In this document: piece after piece, positions 16,352-25,245 of the stretch
How the letters are laid out: each line of letters opens with the position of its first letter
Numbering within the stretch: position 1 is the stretch's first letter
Assembly: GCA_016722375.1 (NCBI GenBank)
Contig: JADKJG010000007.1
Span: 186,001 to 250,000, forward strand
Origin: Bacteroidota bacterium
Lineage (GTDB): Bacteria > Bacteroidota > Bacteroidia > Chitinophagales > LD1
DNA: 64,000 bases
Direction of reading: 5' to 3'
Notes under the pieces: model-generated
What the model was told of the DNA's origin: nothing
Seen by the model: the letters and a program-made list of their open reading frames with translations, nothing else
Database searches by the model: none
Position numbers and translations under genes: made by a program

Positions 16352-16582
16352 CTTCGATGCAAACATCCCGCGTTTTGCACAAAACACGAACTGTTTTGGT
16401 GCAAACGCGGGATGTTTTGGTTTGAACTCGAAGCGTTTTGATGCGAATAGATGGAGTTTTGTTCCGAACATCATCTATTCGCACCAAAATAGATGCCGCT
16501 TTGGTGCGAACAGAAACCATCTTCATACAAATACAAATTGAACACATCAAAACGCCAACCGTTTGTGTCAAAACGATATAAA
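16352..16582. repeat. 21-bp pitch degenerate tandem array B, upstream of the rpsL promoter
   Basis: Eleven units begin every 21 bp from 16352 to 16562 without a break. The core is TTTTGGTGCAAAC or TTTTGATGCGAAT followed by a variable stretch of about 8 bp; the unit at 16478 carries the core inverted (GCACCAAAA). The array lies about 140 bp upstream of the rpsL promoter in the 844-bp gap between rpsL and the divergent M1 peptidase. The core is shared with array E near rplL. The remaining 16583-17004 DNA holds no convincing gene; a 106-codon minus-strand frame at 16646-16966 has no recognisable features. Confidence 0.88.
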
Positions 16583-17004
16583 AGTGATTCTTTAATGTGC
16601 TATTTAGCCGCGACAGGTTGGAAAATCGTGTATTGATTAGTACATTTAGTCTTTCAAAAGACTCTTTATATACAGGCTATATTCATTGCTCGCATCGTCC
16701 ATTCTTTCCGGCCACACTGTACCAACGCAGGGATGTTCGCTGTCTGTGAAAGCCACAGACTTAAACCGCACGTGAGGAAGCAATCTATCAAAGTCACAGA
16801 CCAAGTACGTACGTGCAGATGACTCCAGCAACAATAAAATAAGAGAGGCGTTAAATTTTTTTGGTGAAAAATTTTGTGGGAGAATGAACAAAGCATGGAA
16901 TACCAATAGTATCACCCGGTAGCCGTAATCTGGGAAGCCATTCAGCCACCTGATTTTAACATTCATTGCTCGAATAATTTGTATGTTTTGATAGCTTTGT
17001 GGTT

Positions 17005-19023
17005 ATGAAAAATATCTACTTACTCTTAATGGGATTGTTTGCGGCCCTGACAAATGCAAATGCAAATCAGGGATTTTATTGTAACCATTTTTCAGGCTCT
17101 GCCGCCAATCGCGATGCTCAGATTGTAGCCTCACCCGACCATGTGGCGCGCATGGCCAAGTATGATGTAGGCTTCTATTTTCTTGATCTGAATATGCAGC
17201 GTACAGCTCCCTACACTATTTCTGGTAACGTGTTGATGCGCACCAAATCACTCGTGAGTAGTTTGGATACTTTCGGTGTGGAACTTTCTGCTTTGTTCAC
17301 TATTGATTCGGTTCAAGCAGCCCTAAACGGCGGCTCTTTTCAATCGGCCAATTTTGCCCGTATCGCTAGCACAACGGCCATCAATGTCGTACTTCCCTTT
17401 ACAGCTGCCTTAAATCAAATGGTGGAAGTAAGGGTTTATTACCACGGCAATCCTCAAACATCTACTCTCGGTCCTTCGGGTGGAGCGGTATTTACTCCAA
17501 CCACTCAATACCCCAATATATTTAATGCATCTCCACCTTATAATGCCTCCACTTGGTTTCCCTGCAAACAAAGCCTGACGGACAAAGCAGACTCCTCTTG
17601 GTTTTTTATCACCACTGATACTGCCAATGTGGCGGTCGCTAACGGATTGTTGCAAAACACGGTTCCGGTAGGCTCGAACAAGAATCGTTGGGAATACAAA
17701 TCCAAATACCCGATTGATTTTTTTCTTATTGCTTTTGTAGTGGGTACTAAATCCGGAATGGCTAAAACCACAGAGTATTTTCACCCAACCGGAAGAACCG
17801 ATTCTATGGCTGTGAACGGATTCGGAGCAGCAATCAACACCAATACGGCTGTGGATATATTGAGCAAGTTCAGCAGTCTATTAGGCCTGTATCCTTTTTA
17901 TGATGAAACATTAGGCCTGGCCAGTGTTTACCTAGGCGGCGGAATGGAAAACCAAACCATTATCGCCATGGGAAATATCGGCACAGTGATGGAACATGAG
18001 ATTATGCACCAGTGGTTTGGTGCTCACGTTACCTGTGCTTCCTACAGAGACCTATGGCTGAACGAGGGCTTTGCCCGTTGGGGCGAGTCGCTTTATAGCG
18101 AACTGAGTTCAGCAAATCCGGACTCTGGCAGAATCAAACTTTGTACAGAATATGAAGTAGGCAATCCGCTTTATGGTGCCAACATTGGTACGGTCAATGT
18201 CACCAACGCCAATACTTCTATCTTTCACTACGTCAGTGATACGAATAGTGTTAACAGTCTGTATGGTGGCACAGGACGGACCGCTTATTATGAAAAACCG
18301 GCGATGATGATTAACTCACTGCGCTTTGAAATAAATAATGATTCAATATTTTTTCTGGGCTTGCGCAATTACTTGTCGCAATATGCGGGAGGCAACGCGC
18401 GGGGCAGTGATTTTATAGACGTGATGGAAACTACTACCGGAATGGATTTAACCGACTTCTTTGCGGGTTGGTATTATGGATATGGTTTCCCAACCTTTAA
18501 TATCAAATGGAATCAGAAGAACGGACAGTTGATGATGGAAGTTACCGAGACGACTTCTTCTACCAACACGCCATTAATCAAAACATCGCTTGAGGTTAAA
18601 GTGCTGCGTGCAAATGCCGATACCACTTTAAGGTTCTACATTGGTCAGAATGTTTCTTCCTTTAATATTTCAAGCAGTGATTCTGTTACGGGTTTTGTAG
18701 TGGACCCCAACCAGTGGATTGCCAACAAGGCAGGGACTACTACTATGGATACTAGTCTGATAATTTCAGGAATAGAAATATTAAAAGACGGCAGTGCTTC
18801 TTTCCACATTTATCCAAATCCAACGAATGGGACGCTTTACATTTCTTCCTCCTTGCCTTCGGGCGAGCCGATGGATGCGGAATTATATAATGCCTTCGGA
18901 CAGTTGGTACACCGCGAACGGATTTCGAGCAACCGGCAGATGAACTTACCTACATTGCCGCAAGGAATATATCTCCTTCAGATTAATCGGTCGCAACCCA
19001 TAAAGGTGATGATAATCGAGTGA
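17005..19023 (+). CDS. secreted M1-family zinc aminopeptidase with T9SS sorting domain
   Basis: 672 residues from the ATG at 17005 (MKNIYLLLMGLFAALTNANA, a signal peptide). A GTG two codons earlier is possible but unneeded. The M1 catalytic signature is complete: GGGMENQT near residue 312, HEIMHQWFG near residue 331, and the zinc glutamate in LWLNEGFARWGE about 18 residues on. The last ~75 residues (FHIYPNPTNGTLYIS ... LPQGIYLLQI) form a type A T9SS sorting domain. The enzyme should therefore pass through the Sec system and then the type IX system to the cell surface or outside, where it would trim peptides from their N-termini. It stands alone and ends just before a strong terminator. Confidence 0.93.
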   Translation: MKNIYLLLMGLFAALTNANANQGFYCNHFSGSAANRDAQIVASPDHVARMAKYDVGFYFLDLNMQRTAPYTISGNVLMRTKSLVSSLDTFGVELSALFTIDSVQAALNGGSFQSANFARIASTTAINVVLPFTAALNQMVEVRVYYHGNPQTSTLGPSGGAVFTPTTQYPNIFNASPPYNASTWFPCKQSLTDKADSSWFFITTDTANVAVANGLLQNTVPVGSNKNRWEYKSKYPIDFFLIAFVVGTKSGMAKTTEYFHPTGRTDSMAVNGFGAAINTNTAVDILSKFSSLLGLYPFYDETLGLASVYLGGGMENQTIIAMGNIGTVMEHEIMHQWFGAHVTCASYRDLWLNEGFARWGESLYSELSSANPDSGRIKLCTEYEVGNPLYGANIGTVNVTNANTSIFHYVSDTNSVNSLYGGTGRTAYYEKPAMMINSLRFEINNDSIFFLGLRNYLSQYAGGNARGSDFIDVMETTTGMDLTDFFAGWYYGYGFPTFNIKWNQKNGQLMMEVTETTSSTNTPLIKTSLEVKVLRANADTTLRFYIGQNVSSFNISSSDSVTGFVVDPNQWIANKAGTTTMDTSLIISGIEILKDGSASFHIYPNPTNGTLYISSSLPSGEPMDAELYNAFGQLVHRERISSNRQMNLPTLPQGIYLLQINRSQPIKVMIIE

Positions 19024-19047
19024 TAGAATGCTATCATATAGATTAAC

Positions 19048-19084
19048 AAAAAAGACCGATATCGAGAGATAGTCGGTCTTTTTT
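19048..19084. terminator. bidirectional hairpin terminator
   Basis: AAAAAAGACCGA (19048-19059) pairs with TCGGTCTTTTTT (19073-19084). Tracts on both sides let it serve the M1 peptidase gene on the plus strand and the bamD-rpoZ-coaC transcript on the minus strand. Confidence 0.9.
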
Positions 19085-19133
19085 GTTTCGTGATTTTCGA
19101 GTTTAAATCTCTATATAATCAGGGATAATTTGA

Positions 19134-19655
19134 TTAGGAGAAGTATTCTTCTAAGCGCTGGATAATATGTTCAGGTTCGGCCATTCGCCCATCACCAACA
19201 AGGCCACTAGCCAATTCACCGTGCTCCACTGGAATGAGGATATTTCCGTAACTGTGAAGTAAATCAATATTCCTTTTCACTGCTTTATGCTTCCACATAT
19301 CAAGATCCATAGCCGGAGCAAAGAACACAGGACATTTCGCCGAAAGATAGGTGGCCAGCAACATATTATCACAAATGCCGGCAGCCATTTTGGCAATAGA
19401 GTTTGCCGAAGCAGGAGCCACCAATATGGCATCGGCCCACATCCCCAATTCCACATGATTATTCCAGCTTTGGCTGTCGTCGCTCACACCGGTATAAACT
19501 TTCTTTTTGCTCAACACAGAAAACGTAAGTGGAGCTATAAAGTCAGAAGCCGAAGCAGTCATAATGACTTGCACTTCGGCTTCTGATTTGACAAGCAGGC
19601 GAGTAAGCGCTGCAGATTTATAAGCTGCTATAGAGCCACATACCCCCAGGAACAA
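19134..19655 (-). CDS. coaC: phosphopantothenoylcysteine decarboxylase domain (CoaC half of CoaBC), 5' end frameshifted
   Basis: The readable part is 173 residues of the FMN-dependent decarboxylase that makes 4'-phosphopantetheine in CoA synthesis. Landmarks are LGVCGSIAAYKSAALTRLLV, the NHVELGMWADAILVAPASAN block (catalytic histidine in NHVEL) and APAMDLDMWKH. In frame, only a TTG start at 19655 is available. One base away, two ATGs at 19678-19683 would encode MMSYLKGKK, which joins perfectly to LFLGVCGSIAAYK if the run of seven T (19656-19662, A on the coding strand) were six. So a one-base indel in a homopolymer hides the true start at 19683. The CoaB synthetase half, normally fused at the C-terminus, is absent: the protein stops after EEYFS. 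It sits behind rpoZ and bamD, the usual phylum order. Confidence 0.8.
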   Translation of the reverse strand: MFLGVCGSIAAYKSAALTRLLVKSEAEVQVIMTASASDFIAPLTFSVLSKKKVYTGVSDDSQSWNNHVELGMWADAILVAPASANSIAKMAAGICDNMLLATYLSAKCPVFFAPAMDLDMWKHKAVKRNIDLLHSYGNILIPVEHGELASGLVGDGRMAEPEHIIQRLEEYFS

Positions 19656-19691
19656 TTTTTTTGCCTTTGAGGTAGCTCATCATGTCGTCGT

Positions 19692-20054
19692 TTAGTTAGA
19701 TTCGGCAACTACCTCGGCTTCGTCAACTTCGTCTATCGAACGAACCACTAATTCATGGGCTAAATATTCTTTAGTAGCCAGAATGGTAGCATGAGGAAGC
19801 TTTTCATAAAACTTGGAAATCTCAATTTGCTCGCGGTTCTCGTGAATCTCTTCTAAGTTGTCCGTATGCGAAGCAAAATCTTCGAGTTTGGCATGTAACT
19901 CTTGCTTGATTTCAGAAGCAATTTGATTGGCTCTGTTAGAAATCACATAGATGGATTCATACACGTTGCCCGTTTCTTTTGCCATAGCTTCCAGATTCTG
20001 AGTTTCAATCAGGGGACTGGTTTGGCTCATCTTGATTTTCTTCGATTTATCCAT
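19692..20054 (-). CDS. rpoZ: RNA polymerase omega subunit, Bacteroidota type
   Basis: 120 residues. The core NVYESIYVISNRANQIASEI, then the acidic insert and PHATILATKEYLAHEL, match the Rpb6/omega fold as found in Bacteroidota, where it sits between bamD and coaBC. Omega helps assemble and stabilise the polymerase beta-prime subunit. The start at 20054 overlaps the bamD stop by 8 bp (ATGGATAA), pointing to coupled translation. A second in-frame ATG at residue 9 is possible. Confidence 0.85.
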   Translation of the reverse strand: MDKSKKIKMSQTSPLIETQNLEAMAKETGNVYESIYVISNRANQIASEIKQELHAKLEDFASHTDNLEEIHENREQIEISKFYEKLPHATILATKEYLAHELVVRSIDEVDEAEVVAESN

Positions 20055-21210
20055 TGTTTTTCAGTTTTTTCAGTTGTTCGCTTGACTCATTATATATCCT
20101 TTCTGCCTCCTTGATGAAACGGCTTTTGGGAAATTGGTCGACAAAGGTATAATAAGTTTTCAAAGTTTGTTCTAATGCAGGCACTTTCAGAGTACTTTTT
20201 CGGGCTTCGCTTAACTCAAAATTGGATTTGAGAACCAAAAAGTAGCCTTTTTCCACCCATTCAGCTATTTTTTCAGCGGTTTTGCTGTCAGCCGCTATAT
20301 AAGATTTGTGGCGCTCTGCCTCTCGAAAAAAGGACGCGAAATGTTTTTCGCGGTCGGCAAGAGGGGAAATTTCGGCCCATTGAAAGGCACTCTGCACAGC
20401 CAGATAATGAGCCTGTTCCTCATATTTTTTTGCCTCCTGCAAAAATTTACTGCTACCAAATTTATATTGAAAGTCGTAATAGTTCTTTATCAGTATATTA
20501 AACCGTTCTGCTTTTTTCTCCGGAGTTGAGTTTTGCGCATAACGAAAACCAGATTTGACAATCATAAATGAAACTTTCTCGCTTTCTTGTATATCGGGAA
20601 AGTCTTTTAGAATGTTGGTATAACAAGTAGCTGCGGCTTTATAATTGCTGGTCTTAAAATATAGTTCCGCTCCCTGAAGTGCCTTCTTCTCCAGTTTGCG
20701 TCGAAGTTCTGCCATTGCAGTATTTGATTCCTCAATAAAATGGCTACCCGGATATGAATTAAGAAACAATTGATAGGCCTCTATTGCCTTAAATGTGTAA
20801 GTCTGATCCAAATCAGGTTTCGAGGTCAAGTTCTGCAAGCTTTTAGCTTGCATAAAAAGTGCTTCCTCTGCCTTGTCGCTACTGGAGTATAAGTCGTAAT
20901 AGTTTTTGAAGTGATAAGCAGAAATCATGTAATCACCCTGCTTGAAATTGGCATTGGCATACATATAGTATAGGTCTTCTGTAGATTGTCTCCCTTTAAG
21001 CAAGCCTATCAATTCCTCCATAACCGGGATACACTTTACATACTCCTTCTTATTATACCAGAATATTGCCTTGGCTTTTTTATACTCCAAATCATTGGAC
21101 TTGAGTACCTTTTCCGGTGTTTCGCAAGCCAAAAGGAAAGCGAAGCAGAAAGCGATAAGTGCAAAAAAGGTAGTACGAAAATTAAATGTGTCGGAGGTGT
21201 ATTTATTCAT
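20047..21210 (-). CDS. bamD: outer membrane assembly lipoprotein BamD
   Basis: Starting at 21210 (MNKYTSDTFNFRTTFFALIA) the product is 387 residues. A longer start at 21246 would add 12 residues before the signal peptide and is disfavoured. The lipobox is FAFLLAC, with the lipid-bearing cysteine near residue 29. Tetratricopeptide-like helices follow (IFWYNKKEYVKCIPVMEELI; GDYMISAYHFKNYYDLYSSS; AYQLFLNSYPGSHFIEESN). The C-terminal region is longer than in E. coli BamD. BamD is a core partner of BamA in inserting outer membrane beta-barrels. A TATCTTTG box at 21221-21228 (minus strand) lies only 11 bp before this ATG, so the leader may be very short. Order bamD-rpoZ-coaBC is conserved in the phylum. 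Confidence 0.88.
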   Translation of the reverse strand: MNKYTSDTFNFRTTFFALIAFCFAFLLACETPEKVLKSNDLEYKKAKAIFWYNKKEYVKCIPVMEELIGLLKGRQSTEDLYYMYANANFKQGDYMISAYHFKNYYDLYSSSDKAEEALFMQAKSLQNLTSKPDLDQTYTFKAIEAYQLFLNSYPGSHFIEESNTAMAELRRKLEKKALQGAELYFKTSNYKAAATCYTNILKDFPDIQESEKVSFMIVKSGFRYAQNSTPEKKAERFNILIKNYYDFQYKFGSSKFLQEAKKYEEQAHYLAVQSAFQWAEISPLADREKHFASFFREAERHKSYIAADSKTAEKIAEWVEKGYFLVLKSNFELSEARKSTLKVPALEQTLKTYYTFVDQFPKSRFIKEAERIYNESSEQLKKLKNNG

Positions 21211-21335
21211 AAGAGGCGGGCAAAGATATTCTTTTTGATAGGGCATAAAAGGAGCGCCTTTGGACTGGTTTCTTCTACTATTCTGACTCTCCGCCTATAT
21301 GTGCAGGGCTTAGCGCAATGCTAGTCTCATTACAA

Positions 21336-21506
21336 TTATCTACTGCGTTTTTTAGTGGGAACTTTCGGAAGACCAATGGTCCGCAACATTTCGTTTGCTT
21401 TTTCAACTTTGTCAGGGAACAAAACAACATTGCTGTATTTGTTTAATGCCTTGTCAATCCGCACCACCGGAACTTTCTTTTTGTTTAATTCTTTTATCGT
21501 TGTCAT
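21336..21506 (-). CDS. small basic protein, 56 residues, function unknown
   Basis: ATG at 21504-21506, TAA at 21336-21338. The product begins MTTIKELNKKKVPVVRID and ends LPKVPTKKRSR. It is lysine-rich with no membrane segment and looks like a real protein, with balanced hydrophobic and charged residues throughout. The length and charge would suit an antitoxin-like or DNA-binding role, but no family is recognised and no toxin gene is adjacent. It lies in the gap upstream of bamD on the same strand, 126 bp away. Confidence 0.5.
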   Translation of the reverse strand: MTTIKELNKKKVPVVRIDKALNKYSNVVLFPDKVEKANEMLRTIGLPKVPTKKRSR

Positions 21507-21633
21507 AATGCAAAGTTATTGATTTCTCTAAAGGTCCAACTTGTGCCAATCCTTTTTTATCTGGATGGTCCTCCAAGATGTTTGCACACTCTAAAATGAA
21601 AAAATGCAAGTAGCCGGAGGCTGCATGCTTGCG

Positions 21634-21656
21634 GGGTGCAGGCATAGCCTACACCC
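21634..21656. repeat. dispersed palindrome, GGTGCAGGCATAGCCTACACC copy
   Basis: An imperfect palindrome around the core AGGCATAGCCT, followed by CAGAAGGAG. Related copies are at 22607-22628, 22686-22700 and 25214-25234, all intergenic and all within 3.6 kb of the RAYT gene. The 21507-21964 gap also contains a second perfect palindrome, CTTCCAAGTG ... CACTTGGAAG at about 21800-21831, and no convincing gene. Confidence 0.7.
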
Positions 21657-21964
21657 AGAAGGAGTAGATACAGCCGAGCACTATATTTACTCAAGCGCAA
21701 AAGATCATAGTAGTGAAAAAGGCTTGCTACCCGTGATAATATTGGAAGATGTATATGAGCCAAAAAGGTATTGAAAAGTCGGAGACTTTAGCTTATTACA
21801 ACTTCCAAGTGCGCTACGCTAACACTTGGAAGAACGATGGAGGAAATCCAGATAATGCGCCCCATTTGTTTAACTCATCATAGGTTTTGAACACTTATGG
21901 GGCGAGCCTACACCGGGGGTGATATGGATTTTTTTAAATTTATCCTGATTTAAACTTAGATCCC

Positions 21965-22576
21965 ATGGATATAAAAATGCTAAGAGTTGTTGCGGGTACG
22001 TTCATGGACAGTTTTGGTATCCGGCAATATTTAAAACCATTAATTTTAATTCTCACCATCATCCTAATCTTTTGGCTGTTGTATTATCGCTTTGACCGGG
22101 AACCCTCCATTTGGATTGCCATCGGCGGAACTTTGGTAATCATAGCTGTTCCTCTTGTGTTTGTAATATGGTTGCTTTTATCAAAAAGTCAGAAGATGAG
22201 CAATTCGATACCACAACTGATGCATAGCCCCCCGCTTGAAGGGATTTTACATGCACCGGGATTTAAACATAATGCGGAGGGGATATTTGGATTCATTAAT
22301 GGATATGGATTGAAATTAATTCCTTCTATAGATATTGAAGGAGAAGTCTTTTTGTTTGTCACTACCATCTCACCACCCAAAAGTGATTTTACAAGCGTGT
22401 TTATGGTGGATGAAGAGGTTTTTGATGTAAAAGACCATGGAGAGTATTTAGCTATCAGTTCTTTCATGCACAACTACAATAAAAAATATAATTCCGAACA
22501 ATTGCTGGTGCTACTTCAATCCGTAACGGTAAAATTTAGAGAACTGGGATTGGAGCCGTGGAAATTAGATGGATAG
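21965..22576 (+). CDS. hypothetical membrane protein
   Basis: 203 residues. Two hydrophobic segments lie at about residues 24-41 (LKPLILILTIILIFWLLYY) and 50-72 (IWIAIGGTLVIIAVPLVFVI), followed by a soluble C-terminal domain of about 125 residues with strand-rich sequence (GEVFLFVTTISPP; SVFMVDEEVFDVKDHGEY). No family recognised. It is flanked on both sides by palindromic repeats, and reads as an isolated gene in the accessory region. Confidence 0.6.
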   Translation: MDIKMLRVVAGTFMDSFGIRQYLKPLILILTIILIFWLLYYRFDREPSIWIAIGGTLVIIAVPLVFVIWLLLSKSQKMSNSIPQLMHSPPLEGILHAPGFKHNAEGIFGFINGYGLKLIPSIDIEGEVFLFVTTISPPKSDFTSVFMVDEEVFDVKDHGEYLAISSFMHNYNKKYNSEQLLVLLQSVTVKFRELGLEPWKLDG

Positions 22577-22606
22577 AAATAACTGGAAACGGTAATACCG
22601 CATCTG

Positions 22607-22700
22607 GGCGTAGGCTTAGCCTAAGCCCCGTAAGTATACAGCAATTAGCTGAAAAAAGTAGCCAAAGGCTACCAACTTAAGCGACGTAGGCATAGCCTAC
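22607..22700. repeat. cluster of three REP-like palindromes
   Basis: Three hairpins in a row: GGGCGTAGGCTTAGCCTAAG at about 22607-22626, GTAGCCAAAGGCTAC at 22658-22672 (six paired bases, AAA loop) and GTAGGCATAGCCTAC at 22686-22700 (six paired bases, ATA loop). The last is the best copy of the dispersed palindrome also found at 21634 and 25214. Confidence 0.75.
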
Positions 22701-22758
22701 GCCGAGAGGGGCTAAATCCCGCGCCAATGCAGCCCGAACACTTATATTAGCCATATAC

Positions 22759-23010
22759 ATGGAACACAAATTGATAAAGGTTGAAAACAACGACTCGGAT
22801 ATAACCTATATAATAACCCTTAGCTCCACCGAAGCGCGCGAACAACAGATGATCGACAATTACCTGTTGCTTGAGGCCAATACCCGCGAAACCAAGTTCA
22901 TAGAAGATTATTGTATGCGCGAATTCAATAAAAAGCAATTTTACCTGATAGATATAGCCCCCGAAATGGATTGTAGTACTATACGGCTGGAATTTAAAAA
23001 GAGTGCCTAA
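22759..23010 (+). CDS. small hypothetical protein, 83 residues
   Basis: Starts MEHKLIKVENNDSDITYIIT and ends CSTIRLEFKKSA. No signal peptide, membrane segment or recognised motif. Composition is that of a soluble acidic protein with plausible strand-helix-strand alternation. It lies between the palindrome cluster and the GC-rich hairpin region in front of the RAYT gene. Function unknown. Confidence 0.5.
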   Translation: MEHKLIKVENNDSDITYIITLSSTEAREQQMIDNYLLLEANTRETKFIEDYCMREFNKKQFYLIDIAPEMDCSTIRLEFKKSA

Positions 23011-23043
23011 AGCGTTTTATTCGTTTCCTGCTGTCGCGCGCGT

Positions 23044-23139
23044 CTCGCGAGTGTCGGCTTGAATTGCCTCCGGCATTTTAAAGCGCAAGATGCGCCTTGA
23101 TTCTCACACTCGCACTGGCGCGAGCGTCCGCTCGTGCCA
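23044..23139. repeat. GC-rich REP/BIME-like hairpins in front of the RAYT gene
   Basis: GCGAGTGT (23047-23054) is matched in reverse complement by ACACTCGC (23106-23113). Smaller hairpins GCGCAAGATGCGC and GCGCGAGCGTCCGCTCGTGC lie inside and to the right. The GC content is sharply higher than the flanks. The position, 25 bp upstream of a RAYT start, is where REP elements are typically found. Confidence 0.7.
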
Positions 23140-23163
23140 AATCAAAACGGCTATATTTAGTTT

Positions 23164-23661
23164 ATGAGCAGCAAATACAAGTTTGTAAATGATGGGCACC
23201 TTTATTTCGTGAGTTTTGCGGTAGTCTATTGGATAGATTTGTTCTCGAGAACCGATTATTGCAAAACCATAATGGAAAGTCTCACTTTTTGCGAAAATAA
23301 TAAAGGGCTTGAGCTGTATGCTTACTGTATCATGCCAAGCCATATTCATTTGATCATCGGCTCAAGCAAGGAACCTCTGGAAGGTATCATGCGTGATTTT
23401 AAAAGCTATACATCGCGAACGCTGAAGGAAGCGATTCACAACCATCCGGGCGAGAGTCGAAAAGAATGGATGCTTTGGATGATGAAACGCGCGGGTGAAA
23501 AAAGCGCCCATCACAAGGGCTTTCAATTGTGGCAGGAAGGGAATCATCCTGTTGAACTCAGTACACCTGAAATTACAGAACAGAAACTGCACTATATTCA
23601 TAATAACCCGGTGGAAGCGGGTTATGTATTTAGTCCGCCCTTAAAAACCACTGAGATATAG
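23164..23661 (+). CDS. REP-associated tyrosine transposase (RAYT), Y1/HUH family
   Basis: 165 residues. The opening KYKFVNDGHLYFVSFAVVYW, then ELYAYCIMPSHIHLIIG with the HxH metal-binding pair, the DFKSYTSRTL helix and the ending QKLHYIHNNPVEAGYV, which carries the catalytic tyrosine, are all diagnostic of the TnpA_REP / IS200-like family. These single-strand DNA transposases are usually single-copy genes tied to REP palindromes rather than ordinary IS elements. Palindromes are abundant here, including a GC-rich set directly upstream. The reading frame is intact and the catalytic residues are present, so it may be active. Confidence 0.9.
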   Translation: MSSKYKFVNDGHLYFVSFAVVYWIDLFSRTDYCKTIMESLTFCENNKGLELYAYCIMPSHIHLIIGSSKEPLEGIMRDFKSYTSRTLKEAIHNHPGESRKEWMLWMMKRAGEKSAHHKGFQLWQEGNHPVELSTPEITEQKLHYIHNNPVEAGYVFSPPLKTTEI

Positions 23662-23744
23662 ACATATCAAGGTTTGGAGTTGAAAAAGAGAGCGTTGGAT
23701 TGCAAGAAGTGAACGAACTTTGTTGAAAATCTTGCAGATTCCAT

Positions 23745-25072
23745 ATGAAGCCGAAAGCCACGAACGAATCCCAACTCAGTTTCTACAGCAGCTTCGAAGA
23801 ACAACTCAATCATCAGCATCCGTTGTATGTTCTTTCGAACCGTATCAACTGGAAACAGTTTGAAGACGCATTTCTCAAACATTACAGCGACAAGATGGGT
23901 CGTCCCGGCAAACCGATTCGCCTGATGGTGGGCTTGCTCATTCTAAAACACGTTCGCAATCTCAGTGATGAAAGCGTAGTGGAGCAATGGAGCGAGAATG
24001 TTTATTATCAATATTTCTGCGGAGAAAAGAGTTTTGCCAACGGTTCGCCCTGTGAAGCATCGGAGTTGGTTCACTTCCGCCACCGCATCGGAGCAGAAGG
24101 AGTAGAGTTGATTTTAAAAGAAAGTATCCGGGTGAATGGAAAAGACGGAGCGGAAGAGGAAGTGACGATTGACACGACGGTGCAGGAAAAAAACATCACA
24201 TTTCCCACCGACAGCAAACTGCATCAGAAGATAATTGCCAAATGTCAAAGCATAGCAAACAAAGAAGAAGTGGACTTGCGCCAATCGTATAGTCGCACGG
24301 TGAAGAAGCTTCGTTACCTGCTTCGCTTTCATCGCAGCAAACAACAACAAAAGAAAGCACGTAAAGCCACGAAGAAAATAAAAACTATTGCGGGACGATT
24401 AGTGCGGGACTTAGAGCGCAAACTCACCACAGAACAATTAGCGGAGTACGCATCCCTGTTTGAACTCTTCAAAAAATATTGGCACAAAAGCGAGGCGACC
24501 AACACAAGATCTACAGTTTACATGAGCCGCATGTGCAATGTATGAGCAAAGGGAAAGAACATAAGAAATATGAGTTCGGAAGCAAAGTATCCATAGCCCC
24601 GGACACGAAACAGCGGAGTGATTGTAGCAGCACTCAACATTGAAAAGAATGTGTATGACGCACACACGCTGAAACCCACTTTAGCACAATATCAAAAACT
24701 ACACAACAAAGTTCCGCGAAAGGCCATAGTAGATTTAGGATACAGGGAGTGAGACAAGTCGGCGCAACCCAAATCGTTCAGCCAAGAACACCGCTGATAA
24801 AACAAAACGCTTATCAGAAACAAAAGCGAAAAGAAGATTTACAACGAAGAGCAGCCATCGAACCCACTATTGGTCATTTGAAACAAAACTATCGGTTAGG
24901 AAGAAACTTTTACAAGGGAATAGTCGGAGACCAAATAAATGTGATGTTAGCAGCGGCAGCTTATAACTTCAAACGAGTCATCAATCAGGTTTTGAAAGGT
25001 GATCTTACTTTTTTGTTCGATTTTTTGAATCGCTTATTTACCTTCCCAGTGCACCCAATATCTTTGAATTGA
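23745..25072 (+). pseudogene. IS5-like transposase, broken by three frameshifts
   Basis: The first part (23745-24545) has the N-terminal transposase domain, KPIRLMVGLLILKHVRNLSD, and the first catalytic block TIDTTVQEKNITFPTD. The reading continues in other frames: KIYSLHEPHVQCMSKGKEHK and FGSKVSIA from about 24500, NSGVIVAALNIEKNVYDAHT from about 24605, then VRQVGATQIVQPRTPLIKQN to the end at 25072, including AIEPTIGHLKQNYRLGRNFY. Shifts lie near 24500, at the CCCC run 24597-24600 and at the GGG run 24745-24747. Restoring them gives one continuous IS5-type transposase. Terminal inverted repeats and a target duplication could not be found with confidence. Confidence 0.85.
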
Positions 25073-25213
25073 TGGAAATGACTTTTTAAGGACTGACTAT
25101 TTAAACCAGAAGATTGGCGTTTTAGTAGCGCTACAAATTATATGCAACTACCCTCGGAAAAAGAAGTGATTTTGTTAGGGCCCTTCTATCATTAATAGTT
25201 GCTCGCTATGTGT

Positions 25214-25234
25214 GGTGTTGGCATAGCCTACACC
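25214..25234. repeat. dispersed palindrome, GGTGTTGGCATAGCCTACACC copy
   Basis: Imperfect palindrome followed by CAGAGGGGAA, matching the right flank of the copies at 21634 and 22686. It is the rightmost copy seen. The 25073-25245 gap contains nothing else recognisable. Confidence 0.7.
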
Positions 25235-25245
25235 CAGAGGGGAAT

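Noticed and set aside
16646..16966. 106-codon minus-strand frame upstream of the M1 peptidase
   Set aside because: No recognisable features and located in the promoter region of a strong divergent gene.
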